From positions 3,350,001-3,414,000 of the forward strand of contig JADJTD010000001.1 in NCBI GenBank assembly GCA_016711345.1: a stretch of DNA of 64,000 nucleotides. Reading direction: 5' to 3'. A program made the translations under genes and the position numbers. The notes beneath the pieces are model-generated. The model had not been told where the DNA came from. It saw only the letters and a program-made list of their open reading frames with translations, and did not search any database. Numbering within the stretch: the first letter of the stretch is position 1; every line of letters starts with the position of its first letter. Of the stretch, positions 35,752 to 44,438 are shown one piece after another. Source of the stretch: Chloracidobacterium sp. Lineage in GTDB: Bacteria; Acidobacteriota; Blastocatellia; Pyrinomonadales; Pyrinomonadaceae.

Positions 35752-37020
35752 TTAGGCGTTTATTTTTTCCAGCACCAGAGCACTGTTTTTTGAACCAAAT
35801 CCAATGCAGTTGCACAATACTACATTTACAGTGGCAGGTTTTGATTGGTTAGGGACATAATCAAGGTCGCATTCAGGGTCAGGTTCGTCGAGATTAATTG
35901 TCGGGGCAACAGTTTGAGTTTGGAGCGCGAAAAGAGCAGCTCCAATACCAGCTGACCCGCTTGCTCCTTGCGGATGACCAATTTGTGATTTCGTTGCCGA
36001 CATCGGTATTTGATAGGCATGATCGCCAAGTGCGATCTTGACCGCGTTGGTTTCGATCTTGTCATTCAGGACAGTCGATGTGCCGTGGAGATTTACGTAG
36101 TCGACGTCGGCTGGATGTCTGCCGGCGTCTTTGAGAGCGAGGGACATTGCTCGGGCTGGTTCGGTGCCGGAATCTTCCAACCGCACGCGGTGATAAGCAT
36201 CGCACGTGGAAGCATAGCCAGTGATCTCGGCGTAAATTTTTGCATCGCGAGCCTGGGCGGATTCGAGGCTTTCGAGAATGTACATCCACGAGCCTTCGCC
36301 AAGCACCATGCCGGAACGGTTTTTTGAAAATGGTCTAGACGCTCTTTGTGGTTCTTTATTCCATTGATTGGTCAGCACCGTCATTACATTAAATCCAGCG
36401 AGAATTCCCGGAGCGAGTGGAGCATCGACACCGCCAGCGATCATCCTGTCCTGTCTGCCGGTAGCGATATGCTGGGCTGCGTAAAATATGGCATCCGTCG
36501 AACTCGTGCAGCCAGTTGACACTACATGCGACAACCCGCGAAGTCCGAAAGCCATTGAAAGCTCGCTTGAAAGGCCGCCGTGTGTTGAAGAAGGGATAAC
36601 ATAGACGCTCGCCTGCGTTTCAGGGCCGATGTACCAATATGAATACTGCTTTTCGGTAAAAGCAAGGCCGCCACCGCCGGTTCCGAGTTCGACACCGAAG
36701 GCCTGTTTTTCTTCAAGCGAAAGATGCTCAGGCTCTATGTTTGCGTCCGCGAGAGCTTCGCGGGCAGCCGCCAAAGCAAGCGGTACGGTGCGGGCAACGT
36801 GTTTACGATCTTTTGGATTTAATTGAGATTGCCAGTCAAAGTCAGGAACATAGGCAGCTATTTTCACAGGCGAATTAGTGACATCAAAATCCACTATTTG
36901 CCTTACTCCGCTAACCCCGTTTTCGAGTGACCGCCAAAATGCTTCTCGCCCGATGCCGATAGGTGTGACGCATCCTATTCCGGTTATCACGACACGTTGC
37001 GGCGGTGTTTGAGAATGCAT
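35752..37020 (-). CDS. beta-ketoacyl-ACP synthase, KAS II-like
   Basis: A 422-residue thiolase-fold ketosynthase. The catalytic triad is visible: C171 (VVSTGCTSSTDA), H312 (NLHGTSTVLND) and H349 (SQIGHPQGASGSAG), with K344 before it. The enzyme should decarboxylate malonyl-ACP and extend an acyl chain. The active-site Cys is present, so it is not a chain-length factor. The stop is directly followed by the methyltransferase ATG, and the start overlaps the O-methyltransferase stop. No acyl-carrier protein, KS-beta partner or acyltransferase is adjacent, so it must use a carrier encoded elsewhere. Confidence 0.93.
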   Translation of the reverse strand: MHSQTPPQRVVITGIGCVTPIGIGREAFWRSLENGVSGVRQIVDFDVTNSPVKIAAYVPDFDWQSQLNPKDRKHVARTVPLALAAAREALADANIEPEHLSLEEKQAFGVELGTGGGGLAFTEKQYSYWYIGPETQASVYVIPSSTHGGLSSELSMAFGLRGLSHVVSTGCTSSTDAIFYAAQHIATGRQDRMIAGGVDAPLAPGILAGFNVMTVLTNQWNKEPQRASRPFSKNRSGMVLGEGSWMYILESLESAQARDAKIYAEITGYASTCDAYHRVRLEDSGTEPARAMSLALKDAGRHPADVDYVNLHGTSTVLNDKIETNAVKIALGDHAYQIPMSATKSQIGHPQGASGSAGIGAALFALQTQTVAPTINLDEPDPECDLDYVPNQSKPATVNVVLCNCIGFGSKNSALVLEKINA

Positions 37021-38066
37021 TATGCCTTGAACGCCTCGACAATGCTTACTGGTGAGGGCGTTGCGATGATGCGTGTCATCTTAAAGCCGGAGTTGGTCAG
37101 TAATGTTTCAAACTCAGCCGTGGTTCTTTCGACGCCGCCGGGTGAGATAAGCATTTCAAGATCGAGTAGCTTGCCTGGATGAGGGGCGTTGCCTGGCGGA
37201 ATTACGGAATCAACGATCAATACGCGGCCGTCATCGGGCATCGAGCGGCGTATGCATCCAAGTATCTTTTCGCAATTGTCGTCATACCAATCGTGGATAA
37301 TGTGCTTTAGAATGTAGGCGTCCGCGGCGACCGGTATGTCACTGAAAAAGTCCCCTTCGACCATCTCGACACGGTCGGCAACGCCATACGAGGCCAGCAT
37401 TTCAGGAGCTCCGGCGAGCACGACGCCAAGATCAAAAAGTACGCCTTTCATAGACGGATATTTCTTCATAATTCCGCCAAGCAGATGCCCGTGGCCGCCA
37501 GCAATGTCGGCAAGCGTTCCAATATCTGAAAAGTCGTAAGATGCGAGCACCGCCGCGATCTGTGCATGTGAACCGCTGGTCATCGCCTGGTTAAATATGT
37601 CGCCAAATTCCTTGTTTGTTTCGAAGAAATACTTGAATGCCGGCACACCGTGAACATGCTCCCAAGCCGGTTTGCCGGTGCGAACGCTGTATTCCAGGTC
37701 GTTGATCACTCGGCCGTGCTCAGGGTCGCCGACCATCAGTAGCATAGCCCGCATGCTCGTTGGCGAATCAGCCAGCATCGTCTCGCTCATTGGCGTATTA
37801 GTAAATGTTCTGTCAGACGTTTCGGTAAAAACGCCTAGGCTGGCAAGAGCTCGGAGCAACCTGTAAAGCGATCGTTCATCAGTCTGGGTCGCAGCAGCGA
37901 GATCTGTGGTAGTTTTTTCTGCCTTTGCCAAAAGATCAGCGACGCCAAGTTTTGCCGCAACATAGACGGACTGCGCAACAAAACCGCCCATAATAAGCTG
38001 CATTATCTTCCCTTCGGGCGGTATTTCCTGCATTGTAGACGCAGCTGTATTAGTTTGATCTGTCAT
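37020..38066 (-). CDS. COMT-like O-methyltransferase
   Basis: A 348-residue protein of the caffeate/hydroxyneurosporene O-methyltransferase type. An N-terminal winged-helix dimerisation domain opens with MGGFVAQSVYVAAKLGVADLL and LYRLLRALASLGVF. The SAM motif is LADIAGGHGHLL, and the catalytic-base His region is ILKHIIHDWYDDNCEKIL. Such enzymes methylate phenolic hydroxyls. TAGGAGG lies just upstream of the ATG. It heads the operon with the ketosynthase, which suggests an aromatic polyketide-like product. Confidence 0.92.
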   Translation of the reverse strand: MTDQTNTAASTMQEIPPEGKIMQLIMGGFVAQSVYVAAKLGVADLLAKAEKTTTDLAAATQTDERSLYRLLRALASLGVFTETSDRTFTNTPMSETMLADSPTSMRAMLLMVGDPEHGRVINDLEYSVRTGKPAWEHVHGVPAFKYFFETNKEFGDIFNQAMTSGSHAQIAAVLASYDFSDIGTLADIAGGHGHLLGGIMKKYPSMKGVLFDLGVVLAGAPEMLASYGVADRVEMVEGDFFSDIPVAADAYILKHIIHDWYDDNCEKILGCIRRSMPDDGRVLIVDSVIPPGNAPHPGKLLDLEMLISPGGVERTTAEFETLLTNSGFKMTRIIATPSPVSIVEAFKA

Positions 38067-38148
38067 AGATTTTTAGCCTCCTAATTAGATTCTTTCTATA
38101 GCACAACATCACTGACGATCTGGTCGTAATGGTCTTATGGAGAATTCG

Positions 38149-38823
38149 TTAGTTTAGGGTGACGTGCCACGGGTCTTGTCTTTGACCCTTCATGTTCAGG
38201 CGGCCAACGACCTCCAATGTTTTATGATCTTCTAACAAATATCCGAGATCCACGATACAGTCAGCGACAGCGCCGTATTTAGTTGAATGGACATCGTGGA
38301 AATGCAAGAGCATTTCAATAAACTCGTTTCTAGCTTGTTCCTGATGGAAATGAAGCAACCGTCGGTTGCGGCGAGCCATACATGCCGATGCTGCTGTAAT
38401 ATTTTTGTGTCCGCTAACATTGAGCACGTTTTTTAGCGAATCGGTCGATCGACCGTGGTTCAATGCTGAGGTGAGGTCAGTATATCGGGCAAAAACTTCA
38501 CGAAATCCAAGGATCGAGACGGGCGAATTGGTCGAAAATACCAGTTCCTCAAGTTTTGAGCGAATATCAGCAATTTTGCCTTCAGATGTTTCTTCCGGAT
38601 TGCTGCTGTATTCAGTCAGCCATTTACGTAAAAATGCCAAGGCAAAGATCGGCCATAGAGTAAAATGTAGGGCAACATTTACCGCTGACCTTGCTGATCT
38701 CACTCGTCCCCCACGTGCGATCTGGTACACGCCAAATGGCGAGCCGAAAGCGAAGTGAATAACGATCATGTCAGCAACGGCGAACATAGAAACATCATAG
38801 AACAATTGACGCCATAAAAACAC
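38149..38823 (-). CDS. hypothetical protein, N-terminal membrane segments
   Basis: A 224-residue protein. Its N-terminus may include two membrane segments (SMFAVADMIVIHFAFG and NVALHFTLWPIFALAFL). The rest is soluble and His-rich (LLHFHQEQARNEFIEMLLHFHDVHSTKYGAV). It has no motif that I recognise. A GTG at 38823 or an ATG at 38787 could start it. It lies 80 bp upstream of the biosynthetic operon on the same strand and could be a regulator or unrelated. Confidence 0.6.
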   Translation of the reverse strand: MFLWRQLFYDVSMFAVADMIVIHFAFGSPFGVYQIARGGRVRSARSAVNVALHFTLWPIFALAFLRKWLTEYSSNPEETSEGKIADIRSKLEELVFSTNSPVSILGFREVFARYTDLTSALNHGRSTDSLKNVLNVSGHKNITAASACMARRNRRLLHFHQEQARNEFIEMLLHFHDVHSTKYGAVADCIVDLGYLLEDHKTLEVVGRLNMKGQRQDPWHVTLN

Positions 38824-39020
38824 GTTCAGCGATCGGCAATCGGCCTAATATCAGTCAGAAGCATATCAAATACTGCGTGTGCAACATTTTTGGAACAACC
38901 ACACACACGTTGTCGTAATCCAATTAGTGCAAATAGCCGATTTGTTCTCATAAATTTTGCGATCAGCAAAAAACATCAGCATTTAATAATTCCGCAACAT
39001 GCGGCAGATAGAATAAAGTC

Positions 39021-39242
39021 ATGACAGATAGACCTAAGATAAAAATAGTAAAAAAAGAGGAAGCTTCGGCCTTTAAGGTCAGTAAAAAGAAGCGGAAAAA
39101 GTCTGCACCCCGAAACGCTGCCCGTGAGATGGTTTCGACCGTTTCAGACTGGGTCGCCGACTTCAAGATCCGTAAAAGCACCGAAACCAAAGCCGCTTTT
39201 GAACTCTTCCGTGCCTCAAACCCGCGTCCAAGCGAATCATAA
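39021..39242 (+). CDS. small Lys-rich protein
   Basis: A 73-residue basic protein. Residues 3-33 contain KIKIVKKEEASAFKVSKKKR, rich in Lys, so it may bind nucleic acid. The second half is helical (TVSDWVADFKIRKSTETKAAFELF). An ORF on the opposite strand overlaps it, but the base composition and the reading of this frame are more protein-like. No homologue can be named from memory, and the gene is plausible rather than certain. Confidence 0.5.
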   Translation: MTDRPKIKIVKKEEASAFKVSKKKRKKSAPRNAAREMVSTVSDWVADFKIRKSTETKAAFELFRASNPRPSES

Positions 39243-39331
39243 GTTTCCGTCTCTTTAAATTCTTAAACCTTAATTGGAAAGCGGTGAGCAATATGTTGAC
39301 CGCTAATTGCGCTTGTCTGTAAATTGCCGCT

Positions 39332-39665
39332 TGTCCCACTGTCCCACCGTTTTTTTTCGCGATTTTCGTTTCTGTCGTTCCACCGCGTTCCACATCGGGG
39401 TGGAACGCTGTAAATGTTGCAGTTGAGGGGCTTAAGGTGTACAAATTACCCGAATTCCACGATTCTGAAAAAAGTTTTACGATTTCTTGCAAAAATTACA
39501 ATTGCTGTAAACACTAGTGTTATGGCATTCAAACGCCGCAACGATATCAATTCACGCTGAAACGTGAAATGCGTTTCATAAGCCAAAAATTAGCGATTCA
39601 CCATTTAGTTTTCAAAGAGCAACGACCGCTGAATTTACAACAATCTCGCTTCAAGCTAGCAGATT
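39332..39665 (+). repeat. non-coding module, copy 2 (word GTTCCAC)
   Basis: Boxes in order: TGTCCCACTGTCCCACCG plus T8 (39332-39357); GTTCCAC at 39377 and 39387; a perfect hairpin GCGTTCCAC/GTGGAACGC (39385-39408); a changed copy ATTCCAC ending at 39460, followed by A-rich and TTTT sequence; a palindrome AACACTAGTGTT (39510-39521); AAACGCCGCAA; and the distal box GTTTTCAAAGAGCAAC (about 39608-39622) with TTACAACAAT. It fills most of the 585-bp gap between the small Lys-rich gene and the SDR gene, and no CDS is supported there. Confidence 0.8.
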
Positions 39666-39827
39666 AACGCGAAAATTGAAACCCCAACTTCCACGGTACG
39701 ACGTTATTTTCCGGCCTGCTAACCCATAAGAAATAATATCGTACGATGGATGAGTATTTCCGTTTGCCAGAATTTGGGATGGACTGGTATTCTTATCTGC
39801 GAAATCCGACTATTTAAATAATAAGAT

Positions 39828-40583
39828 ATGCATGGAAAAGTCGCGGTCGTAACCGGTGCAAGCAGTGGTATTGGACGGGCAACGGCTATGTTGTTTGCTG
39901 GGAAAGGTATGAATGTTGTTGCGGTTGGACGCGACGAAAGTGCCTTGAACGGGTTAAATGACCCATTGGCTGACGGTCAGATCAAGGTACATCTTGCGGA
40001 CGTTACCGAAGCGGAGCAAGCTGATCGGATAATTACTGTTGCAATTGAAAGTTTTGGACAGATCGATGTGTTGGTAAATTCAGCGGGAATTATCAGGAAT
40101 GGAACCGTTGAAAACACGTCACTCGAAGACTGGGACGATCTGATGGATATTAATGTTCGCTCGGTTTTTAACCTCATGCAGCGATGTGTGCCGCATCTTG
40201 CCAAAACTAAGGGAAATATAGTCAATGTATCGAGTGTTGCCGGTACGCGTGCGTTTCCCGGAGTATTGGGGTATTGTGTTTCAAAAGCAGCCGTTGACCA
40301 GCTAACGCGGTGCTCAGCACTTGAACTTGCTGCTAAGGGGATCCGCGTTAATGCGGTAAATCCCGGAGTTGTAGTAACAAATATTCATAAACGCGGCGGT
40401 ATGGATGACACTTCGTATCAGAATTTTTTGGAGCATTCCAAGACAACACATCCGATTGGCCGCGTCGGAACACCGGAAGAGGTAGCAGAATTGATCTATT
40501 TTCTTGCGTCCGAAAATGCTGGATGGATCACCGGAGCGACCTACGAGATAGACGGTGGCCGAGCACAAACTTGCGCACGATAG
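39828..40583 (+). CDS. short-chain dehydrogenase/reductase
   Basis: A 251-residue classical SDR. Cofactor motif is VVTGASSGIGRAT, followed by LVNSAGII (NAG-type motif) and the catalytic S-Y-K pattern VNVSSVAGTRAFPGVLGYCVSKAAVD. The C-terminus ends in ITGATYEIDGGR. It probably binds NAD(P)H. The substrate is unknown and could be a sugar or a lipid-type alcohol. It precedes the MBL-fold hydrolase by 23 bp. Confidence 0.94.
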   Translation: MHGKVAVVTGASSGIGRATAMLFAGKGMNVVAVGRDESALNGLNDPLADGQIKVHLADVTEAEQADRIITVAIESFGQIDVLVNSAGIIRNGTVENTSLEDWDDLMDINVRSVFNLMQRCVPHLAKTKGNIVNVSSVAGTRAFPGVLGYCVSKAAVDQLTRCSALELAAKGIRVNAVNPGVVVTNIHKRGGMDDTSYQNFLEHSKTTHPIGRVGTPEEVAELIYFLASENAGWITGATYEIDGGRAQTCAR

Positions 40584-40606
40584 ATTATTGATTTTTTTGA
40601 TCTGAG

Positions 40607-41383
40607 ATGAGAGTCCAATTACTTCCGAGTACGATCGATGAAGATGGAAGGGCATCTGCCCGACAACATTTGATGTCGATCATCATCGACGATCGAGTCG
40701 CTATCGATGCCGGCTGCTTGGCATTTTCATGCACGGAGCTTCAGCGTCAGCAGGTTCGCGACATAATACTTACGCATACACATCTTGATCACATCGCCGG
40801 GCTTCCGATGTTTATCGACGATCTTTTTGCCACCCTTAACGAGCCGATCCGCGTTCATGCGACGAAAGATGTAATTGAGACACTCGAGCGTGATATTTTC
40901 AACTGGGCGGTGTATCCGAGATTTTCTGAGCTGATGAATAAGTCCGGCAGGGTGGTCGAATACCACGAATTCAAACAGGGAAGCAAATTCTCGGCACAGC
41001 ACCTGACTGTCACCAGCGTTGGGGTGAATCATAAGGTCGCGGCGAGCGGATATGTGGTCTCGGACGGCAAAGTGTCGGTCGGCATTACCGGCGACACGGC
41101 TGAAACTGAGGATATTTGGAGTGTCCTAAACACAACTTCGGATCTGAAGGCTGTCTTGGTCGAGTGTGCCTTTCCAAACGAGATGAGCGAGCTTGCCGCC
41201 GTATCAAATCATCTTACGCCCCAAAAGCTTGAACGCGAGCTTGAAAAATTCACAAACCAGGATTGTGAAGTTTATGTAATTAACTTAAAGCCGATGTATC
41301 GAGACACTATAGTGAAAGAGATCGGCGAACTCACATTGAGGCGATTGAATGTCCTCGAAGTTGGAAAAGTTTACGAGTGGTAG
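40607..41383 (+). CDS. MBL-fold hydrolase, class II cAMP phosphodiesterase-like
   Basis: A 258-residue metallo-beta-lactamase-fold protein. The metal motif HTHLDHIAG lies near residues 57-65, VGITGDTAETE holds the later Asp ligand, and SNHLTPQKLERELEKF follows. The opening MRVQLLPSTIDEDG... RQHLMSIIIDDRVAIDAGCL and the overall length match the class II 3',5'-cyclic-nucleotide phosphodiesterase (CpdP/PDE1-type) family. It would hydrolyse cAMP or a similar nucleotide. The call against other MBL enzymes rests on general resemblance. Confidence 0.85.
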   Translation: MRVQLLPSTIDEDGRASARQHLMSIIIDDRVAIDAGCLAFSCTELQRQQVRDIILTHTHLDHIAGLPMFIDDLFATLNEPIRVHATKDVIETLERDIFNWAVYPRFSELMNKSGRVVEYHEFKQGSKFSAQHLTVTSVGVNHKVAASGYVVSDGKVSVGITGDTAETEDIWSVLNTTSDLKAVLVECAFPNEMSELAAVSNHLTPQKLERELEKFTNQDCEVYVINLKPMYRDTIVKEIGELTLRRLNVLEVGKVYEW

Positions 41384-41390
41384 TCGTTGA

Positions 41391-41618
41391 TTATTTTGCG
41401 TTAGTAAAATCAAGTGGTTCAAAGGCCGCCTCGCGAAATTCGCCGGGGAAATCATGAAGTTTGACGCGTCCGTTTCTTAAGACGTGTTGTATGCGAAACG
41501 TCCTCTCCTCACGGGGTATGCCCGGCATTATTTCCGCGATAAAAGTAACATTCATCTCGGGACGAGCCCAAACTCCCGGAACCTTGCGTCCATTACCATT
41601 TCTGCCAGCGATTGCCAT
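41391..41618 (-). CDS. small conserved-looking protein (second of a coupled pair)
   Basis: A 75-residue protein opening MAIAGRNGNGRKVPGVWARPEMNV, then a beta-rich tail that includes RTFRIQHVLRNGRVKLHDFPGEFREAAFEPL. Its start is two bases after the stop of the 55-residue gene upstream, a typical coupling. It has no membrane segment. The function is unknown to me. An unrelated ORF on the + strand covers much of it and is judged a shadow. Confidence 0.6.
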   Translation of the reverse strand: MAIAGRNGNGRKVPGVWARPEMNVTFIAEIMPGIPREERTFRIQHVLRNGRVKLHDFPGEFREAAFEPLDFTNAK

Positions 41619-41620
41619 AT

Positions 41621-41788
41621 CTACGAGTCCATTCCCGGATCTTTTTTGTGTTTTGATTTGCGGCCTGACGGTAAAAGCTTCTCCTGAGGTTTGTCACCAC
41701 CAAATTTTTGAGTTGGTGGAGCCGTAGGCTTTCGGATCGAATCAAAAACCGGCCGATCCTCAACCTTCTTTTTCTTTTGCCGTTTCAT
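41621..41788 (-). CDS. small Lys-rich protein (first of a coupled pair)
   Basis: A 55-residue ORF too short for the usual listing: MKRQKKKKVEDRPVFDSIR, then KPTAPPTQKFGGDKP and a Lys/Arg-rich end SGRKSKHKKDPGMDS. The repeated Lys clusters suggest an RNA- or ribosome-associated peptide, but this is a guess. Frame and length are consistent (56 codons including stop). It lies directly before the 75-residue gene, and the two would be translated together. Confidence 0.55.
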   Translation of the reverse strand: MKRQKKKKVEDRPVFDSIRKPTAPPTQKFGGDKPQEKLLPSGRKSKHKKDPGMDS

Positions 41789-41905
41789 TGTCGCATTATA
41801 TCAAAAATGATTTATTGATCTTCATGTTGTAGTTAATTCTATTGACATTCCCAGTTAAAAATTTCAGTATTAAGTGTCGAAAATCGGCCAATATCTTTAA
41901 CCATA

Positions 41906-42850
41906 ATGCAGGGACGGAACTCTTTACATTCCAGTCAAAGACGCCACGCGGCAGTCGGTATCGTTCGCCGGCCATTCTGGCTGCCGGCATCGAATTATTA
42001 CGTGCTAGCAGTTTCGGTCGCGATCGCGTTTTTCTTTTTGACCTGGGGAGTCTTGCGTGAGGAAGGCGAGGACGCACCATGGGTGACTTCGGGTGTTGGA
42101 GCGAGCATGATTCTCGGCGGGGCTGTCGTGCTGCGTTCGATGTTGCTGAGGCGCGCCCAGCGATACCGATTTATTGAACCCGGTTTGGCACAAAAGTACT
42201 CAGGCGTTCATCCTCAGTTCAGAAACCGCCATAGTGCTAACAAAGTCACCCTCGAACAAAACTCCGCGATCCTCGCCGACATAAAACAGAAATCAAGTGC
42301 GGCAAAGGTGTTGAGTAAATTTTCCGCCGGACATCGTGAGGTTTTTGAGCTTTGCGGCGAATATCTTGCGCTTGCCGACAGCGAATTGAAAACGGTCAAT
42401 CCCAATTCACCGCGATTCAGCGCTTTATTAAAAGGCCGAAGGTCAGCGGCCGAGTATCATCGCTATCATTTGCTGCAGTGGGCCGAGATCGAGGCAAGAT
42501 CTCTGACCGGTGAAGCGAACACCCGGACAGACATTGCGGACAAGATCGAGGCAGCGAAAGAGGCAGTCGGAGTTATCGACTATGCCCTGAAGTTTTATCC
42601 GGCTGAACAAAGTTTGCTGGAATCGCGCGATCTGCTGGAGGAAATGACGGTGTCGATCCGTGTCTCAGATCAAGTCGAACGGGCGGAACGGGCGGCATTC
42701 AAAGGAGAGTTTCGTGAGGCATTGAGCCTTTACCGCGACGCATTGTTTGATCTGGGCCGCGATAATATTTACACAAAGGACCGTGAACATGCTGCGATGC
42801 ACATAAACGCCGAAATTGACCGAATACGTTTGCTGGAAAGCGGGAAATAA
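41906..42850 (+). CDS. membrane protein of unknown function with helical cytoplasmic part
   Basis: A 314-residue protein. Two membrane helices near the N-terminus (about 30-47 YYVLAVSVAIAFFFLTWG and 63-78) precede a long helical region. The latter ends with alpha-helical pairs resembling TPR-type repeats (IEAAKEAVGVIDYALKFYPAEQSLLESRDLLEEM, AFKGEFREALSLYRDALFDLG). No enzymatic motif is visible. It starts the run of small membrane and export genes that continues to 45740. Confidence 0.75.
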   Translation: MQGRNSLHSSQRRHAAVGIVRRPFWLPASNYYVLAVSVAIAFFFLTWGVLREEGEDAPWVTSGVGASMILGGAVVLRSMLLRRAQRYRFIEPGLAQKYSGVHPQFRNRHSANKVTLEQNSAILADIKQKSSAAKVLSKFSAGHREVFELCGEYLALADSELKTVNPNSPRFSALLKGRRSAAEYHRYHLLQWAEIEARSLTGEANTRTDIADKIEAAKEAVGVIDYALKFYPAEQSLLESRDLLEEMTVSIRVSDQVERAERAAFKGEFREALSLYRDALFDLGRDNIYTKDREHAAMHINAEIDRIRLLESGK

Positions 42851-42892
42851 GGGAAAATAATCGATTACACCGATTTTAATTCGGTAAATGAG

Positions 42893-43111
42893 ATGATTTC
42901 CCAACGATGTCCTAAATGTGGAAGCAGTCGTATCCGACGCGGATACCGGCCAACTTCTATCTTTTCAAAAGTGTTCCTTCGCTATAATTTGCTGTGCGAC
43001 GGATGTAATTGGGAGTTTAAAGGGTTTGCCGTTCCGGGAACCGTCAATACACGCAATCATCACCAAAAGAAGAAAACGGTAGGCGCAAATAACAAACAAC
43101 CGACTAAGTAA
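42893..43111 (+). CDS. small zinc-ribbon protein
   Basis: A 72-residue protein with two CxxC pairs: QRCPKCGSSRIRRGYRP and LLCDGCNWEFKGF, a zinc-ribbon layout. The tail is basic and polar. It may be an adaptor or nucleic-acid-binding protein. I recall similar CPKCGSSRIRRGYRP-type proteins in Acidobacteriota but know of no function. It sits 42 bp after the preceding gene and before the export gene. Confidence 0.75.
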   Translation: MISQRCPKCGSSRIRRGYRPTSIFSKVFLRYNLLCDGCNWEFKGFAVPGTVNTRNHHQKKKTVGANNKQPTK

Positions 43112-43144
43112 TTTATTTTCTTCCCGTAACCAAGCCGCATTGAC

Positions 43145-44137
43145 GTGAAAGGTACATCATCTGTTTTTTGGAGCCTTATCTGCGTAGTCGTCTTACGTCT
43201 TTGCATTCTTTCTCAAGCACCCGCTCCATCCGAAACACCTGAACAACCAAAGAACGAACTGGACCTGATCCACTTTGGGGATCTGATAGACGTTGATTTT
43301 GCAGGTACTCTTGAATACGACTGGCGTGGAACACTCACTTCTACCGGAACCCTTGAAGGCTTGGATCAATTGTCAACAATTACTGGATTGTGCCGCTCTG
43401 AGAATGACATAGCTGACGAACTGGCACGAATTTATTCAAAAATTCTGCGCGATCCAAAGGTAACGGTCAGGATAGTGGATCGTTCGAATCGAGCCGTGGC
43501 TAGACTGGACGGCGCAATTAAGATTCCGATGCGGTTTCGTGTGATGCGTACTGTTCGGCTCAGAGAGTTGATAGTTGCTGCGGGCGGATTGACCGACGAT
43601 GCTAGCGGCGAGATCACTATTTTGAGACGTCCTGAACTTAATTGTCTAAGTCAGTTAGGAGCTGCATCCAGCGAAAATAGGCCATCAGGCAACGGCCTTC
43701 AGGCAATTAACATCTCAATAAGCGAGCTTTTGACAGGCAAAACTTCTGCGGATCCGCTCGTTTTTAGCGGTGATATTATTACCGTCGATAAGGCTTTTCC
43801 GATATATGTTATCGGAGCGGTAAATAACCCAAGGCCGATATATTCACGCTCGGGAATGACCTTAACGCGGGCTATTTCGACTGCCGGGGATCTTGCGAAA
43901 GGGGCGATCGTTCAAAAGGTGACCATTTTTCGACGTGATAATTCCGAAACGAATATCGTGCAAGTTGACCTCGAAAAAATCAAAAAAGGCGAAATAAATG
44001 ACGTCGATCTGAAACCTTTTGATATAATAGAGGTCGCATTCAAAGGCCGTGTTCAACGAAAGTATCCGCCGGTTATCGCCGCAAGCGAAAACAAGATCGT
44101 GGATAACCAGGATCTGCCGTTGCGGATCATCGATTGA
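43145..44137 (+). CDS. polysaccharide export protein, Wza-like
   Basis: A 330-residue protein. An N-terminal hydrophobic stretch (about 6-24) serves as signal. The poly-export domain (LIHFGDLIDVDFAGTLEYDWRGTLTSTG...) is followed by SLBB-type segments (KIPMRFRVMRTVRLRELIVAAGGLT; YVIGAVNNPRPIYSRSGMTLTRAIS...GDLAKGA). In Wza-type proteins these form the outer-membrane export channel and periplasmic ring. The GTG start at 43145 fits the signal. Partners such as Wzc or Wzx are not in the window. Confidence 0.9.
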   Translation: MKGTSSVFWSLICVVVLRLCILSQAPAPSETPEQPKNELDLIHFGDLIDVDFAGTLEYDWRGTLTSTGTLEGLDQLSTITGLCRSENDIADELARIYSKILRDPKVTVRIVDRSNRAVARLDGAIKIPMRFRVMRTVRLRELIVAAGGLTDDASGEITILRRPELNCLSQLGAASSENRPSGNGLQAINISISELLTGKTSADPLVFSGDIITVDKAFPIYVIGAVNNPRPIYSRSGMTLTRAISTAGDLAKGAIVQKVTIFRRDNSETNIVQVDLEKIKKGEINDVDLKPFDIIEVAFKGRVQRKYPPVIAASENKIVDNQDLPLRIID

Positions 44138-44214
44138 GCTTGGCACGAATGTAATTTGAATAATTGAGTGGCATTTTGGAATTTTGACTTCAAGAGCTGT
44201 TCACAGAAAATAAC

Positions 44215-44430
44215 ATGGCAAACAAAAATAAAAAACTTGGCCGCACAATGACAGTGGTTCTCTATTTGCTGGTTGTAGGGGCAGTTATTGGTTCGTTGAT
44301 CTATTTTGAGCAGATCCCGATCTTGTATGTATTGACAACGTTGGCTCTCGTAGTGCTTCTCATTGTAGTTAGTTTCTCCGATCTGGAAAATGTCGGACGA
44401 GGCGATGAAGAAGCCGGTTCACGTATGTAA
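44215..44430 (+). CDS. small two-helix membrane protein
   Basis: A 71-residue protein with two close membrane helices (MTVVLYLLVVGAVIGSLIYF and ILYVLTTLALVVLLIVVSF) and charged ends (NKNKKLGR at the N side, DLENVGRGDEEAGSRM at the C side). The function is unknown. It sits between the export protein and the matrixin protease, with 8 bp to the latter, suggesting one transcript. Confidence 0.75.
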   Translation: MANKNKKLGRTMTVVLYLLVVGAVIGSLIYFEQIPILYVLTTLALVVLLIVVSFSDLENVGRGDEEAGSRM

Positions 44431-44438
44431 TTAAGTTG

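Noticed and set aside
38963..39190. Minus-strand ORF opposite the small Lys-rich gene
   Set aside because: It looks like the reverse reading of Lys codons (Phe/Leu-rich), not an independent protein.
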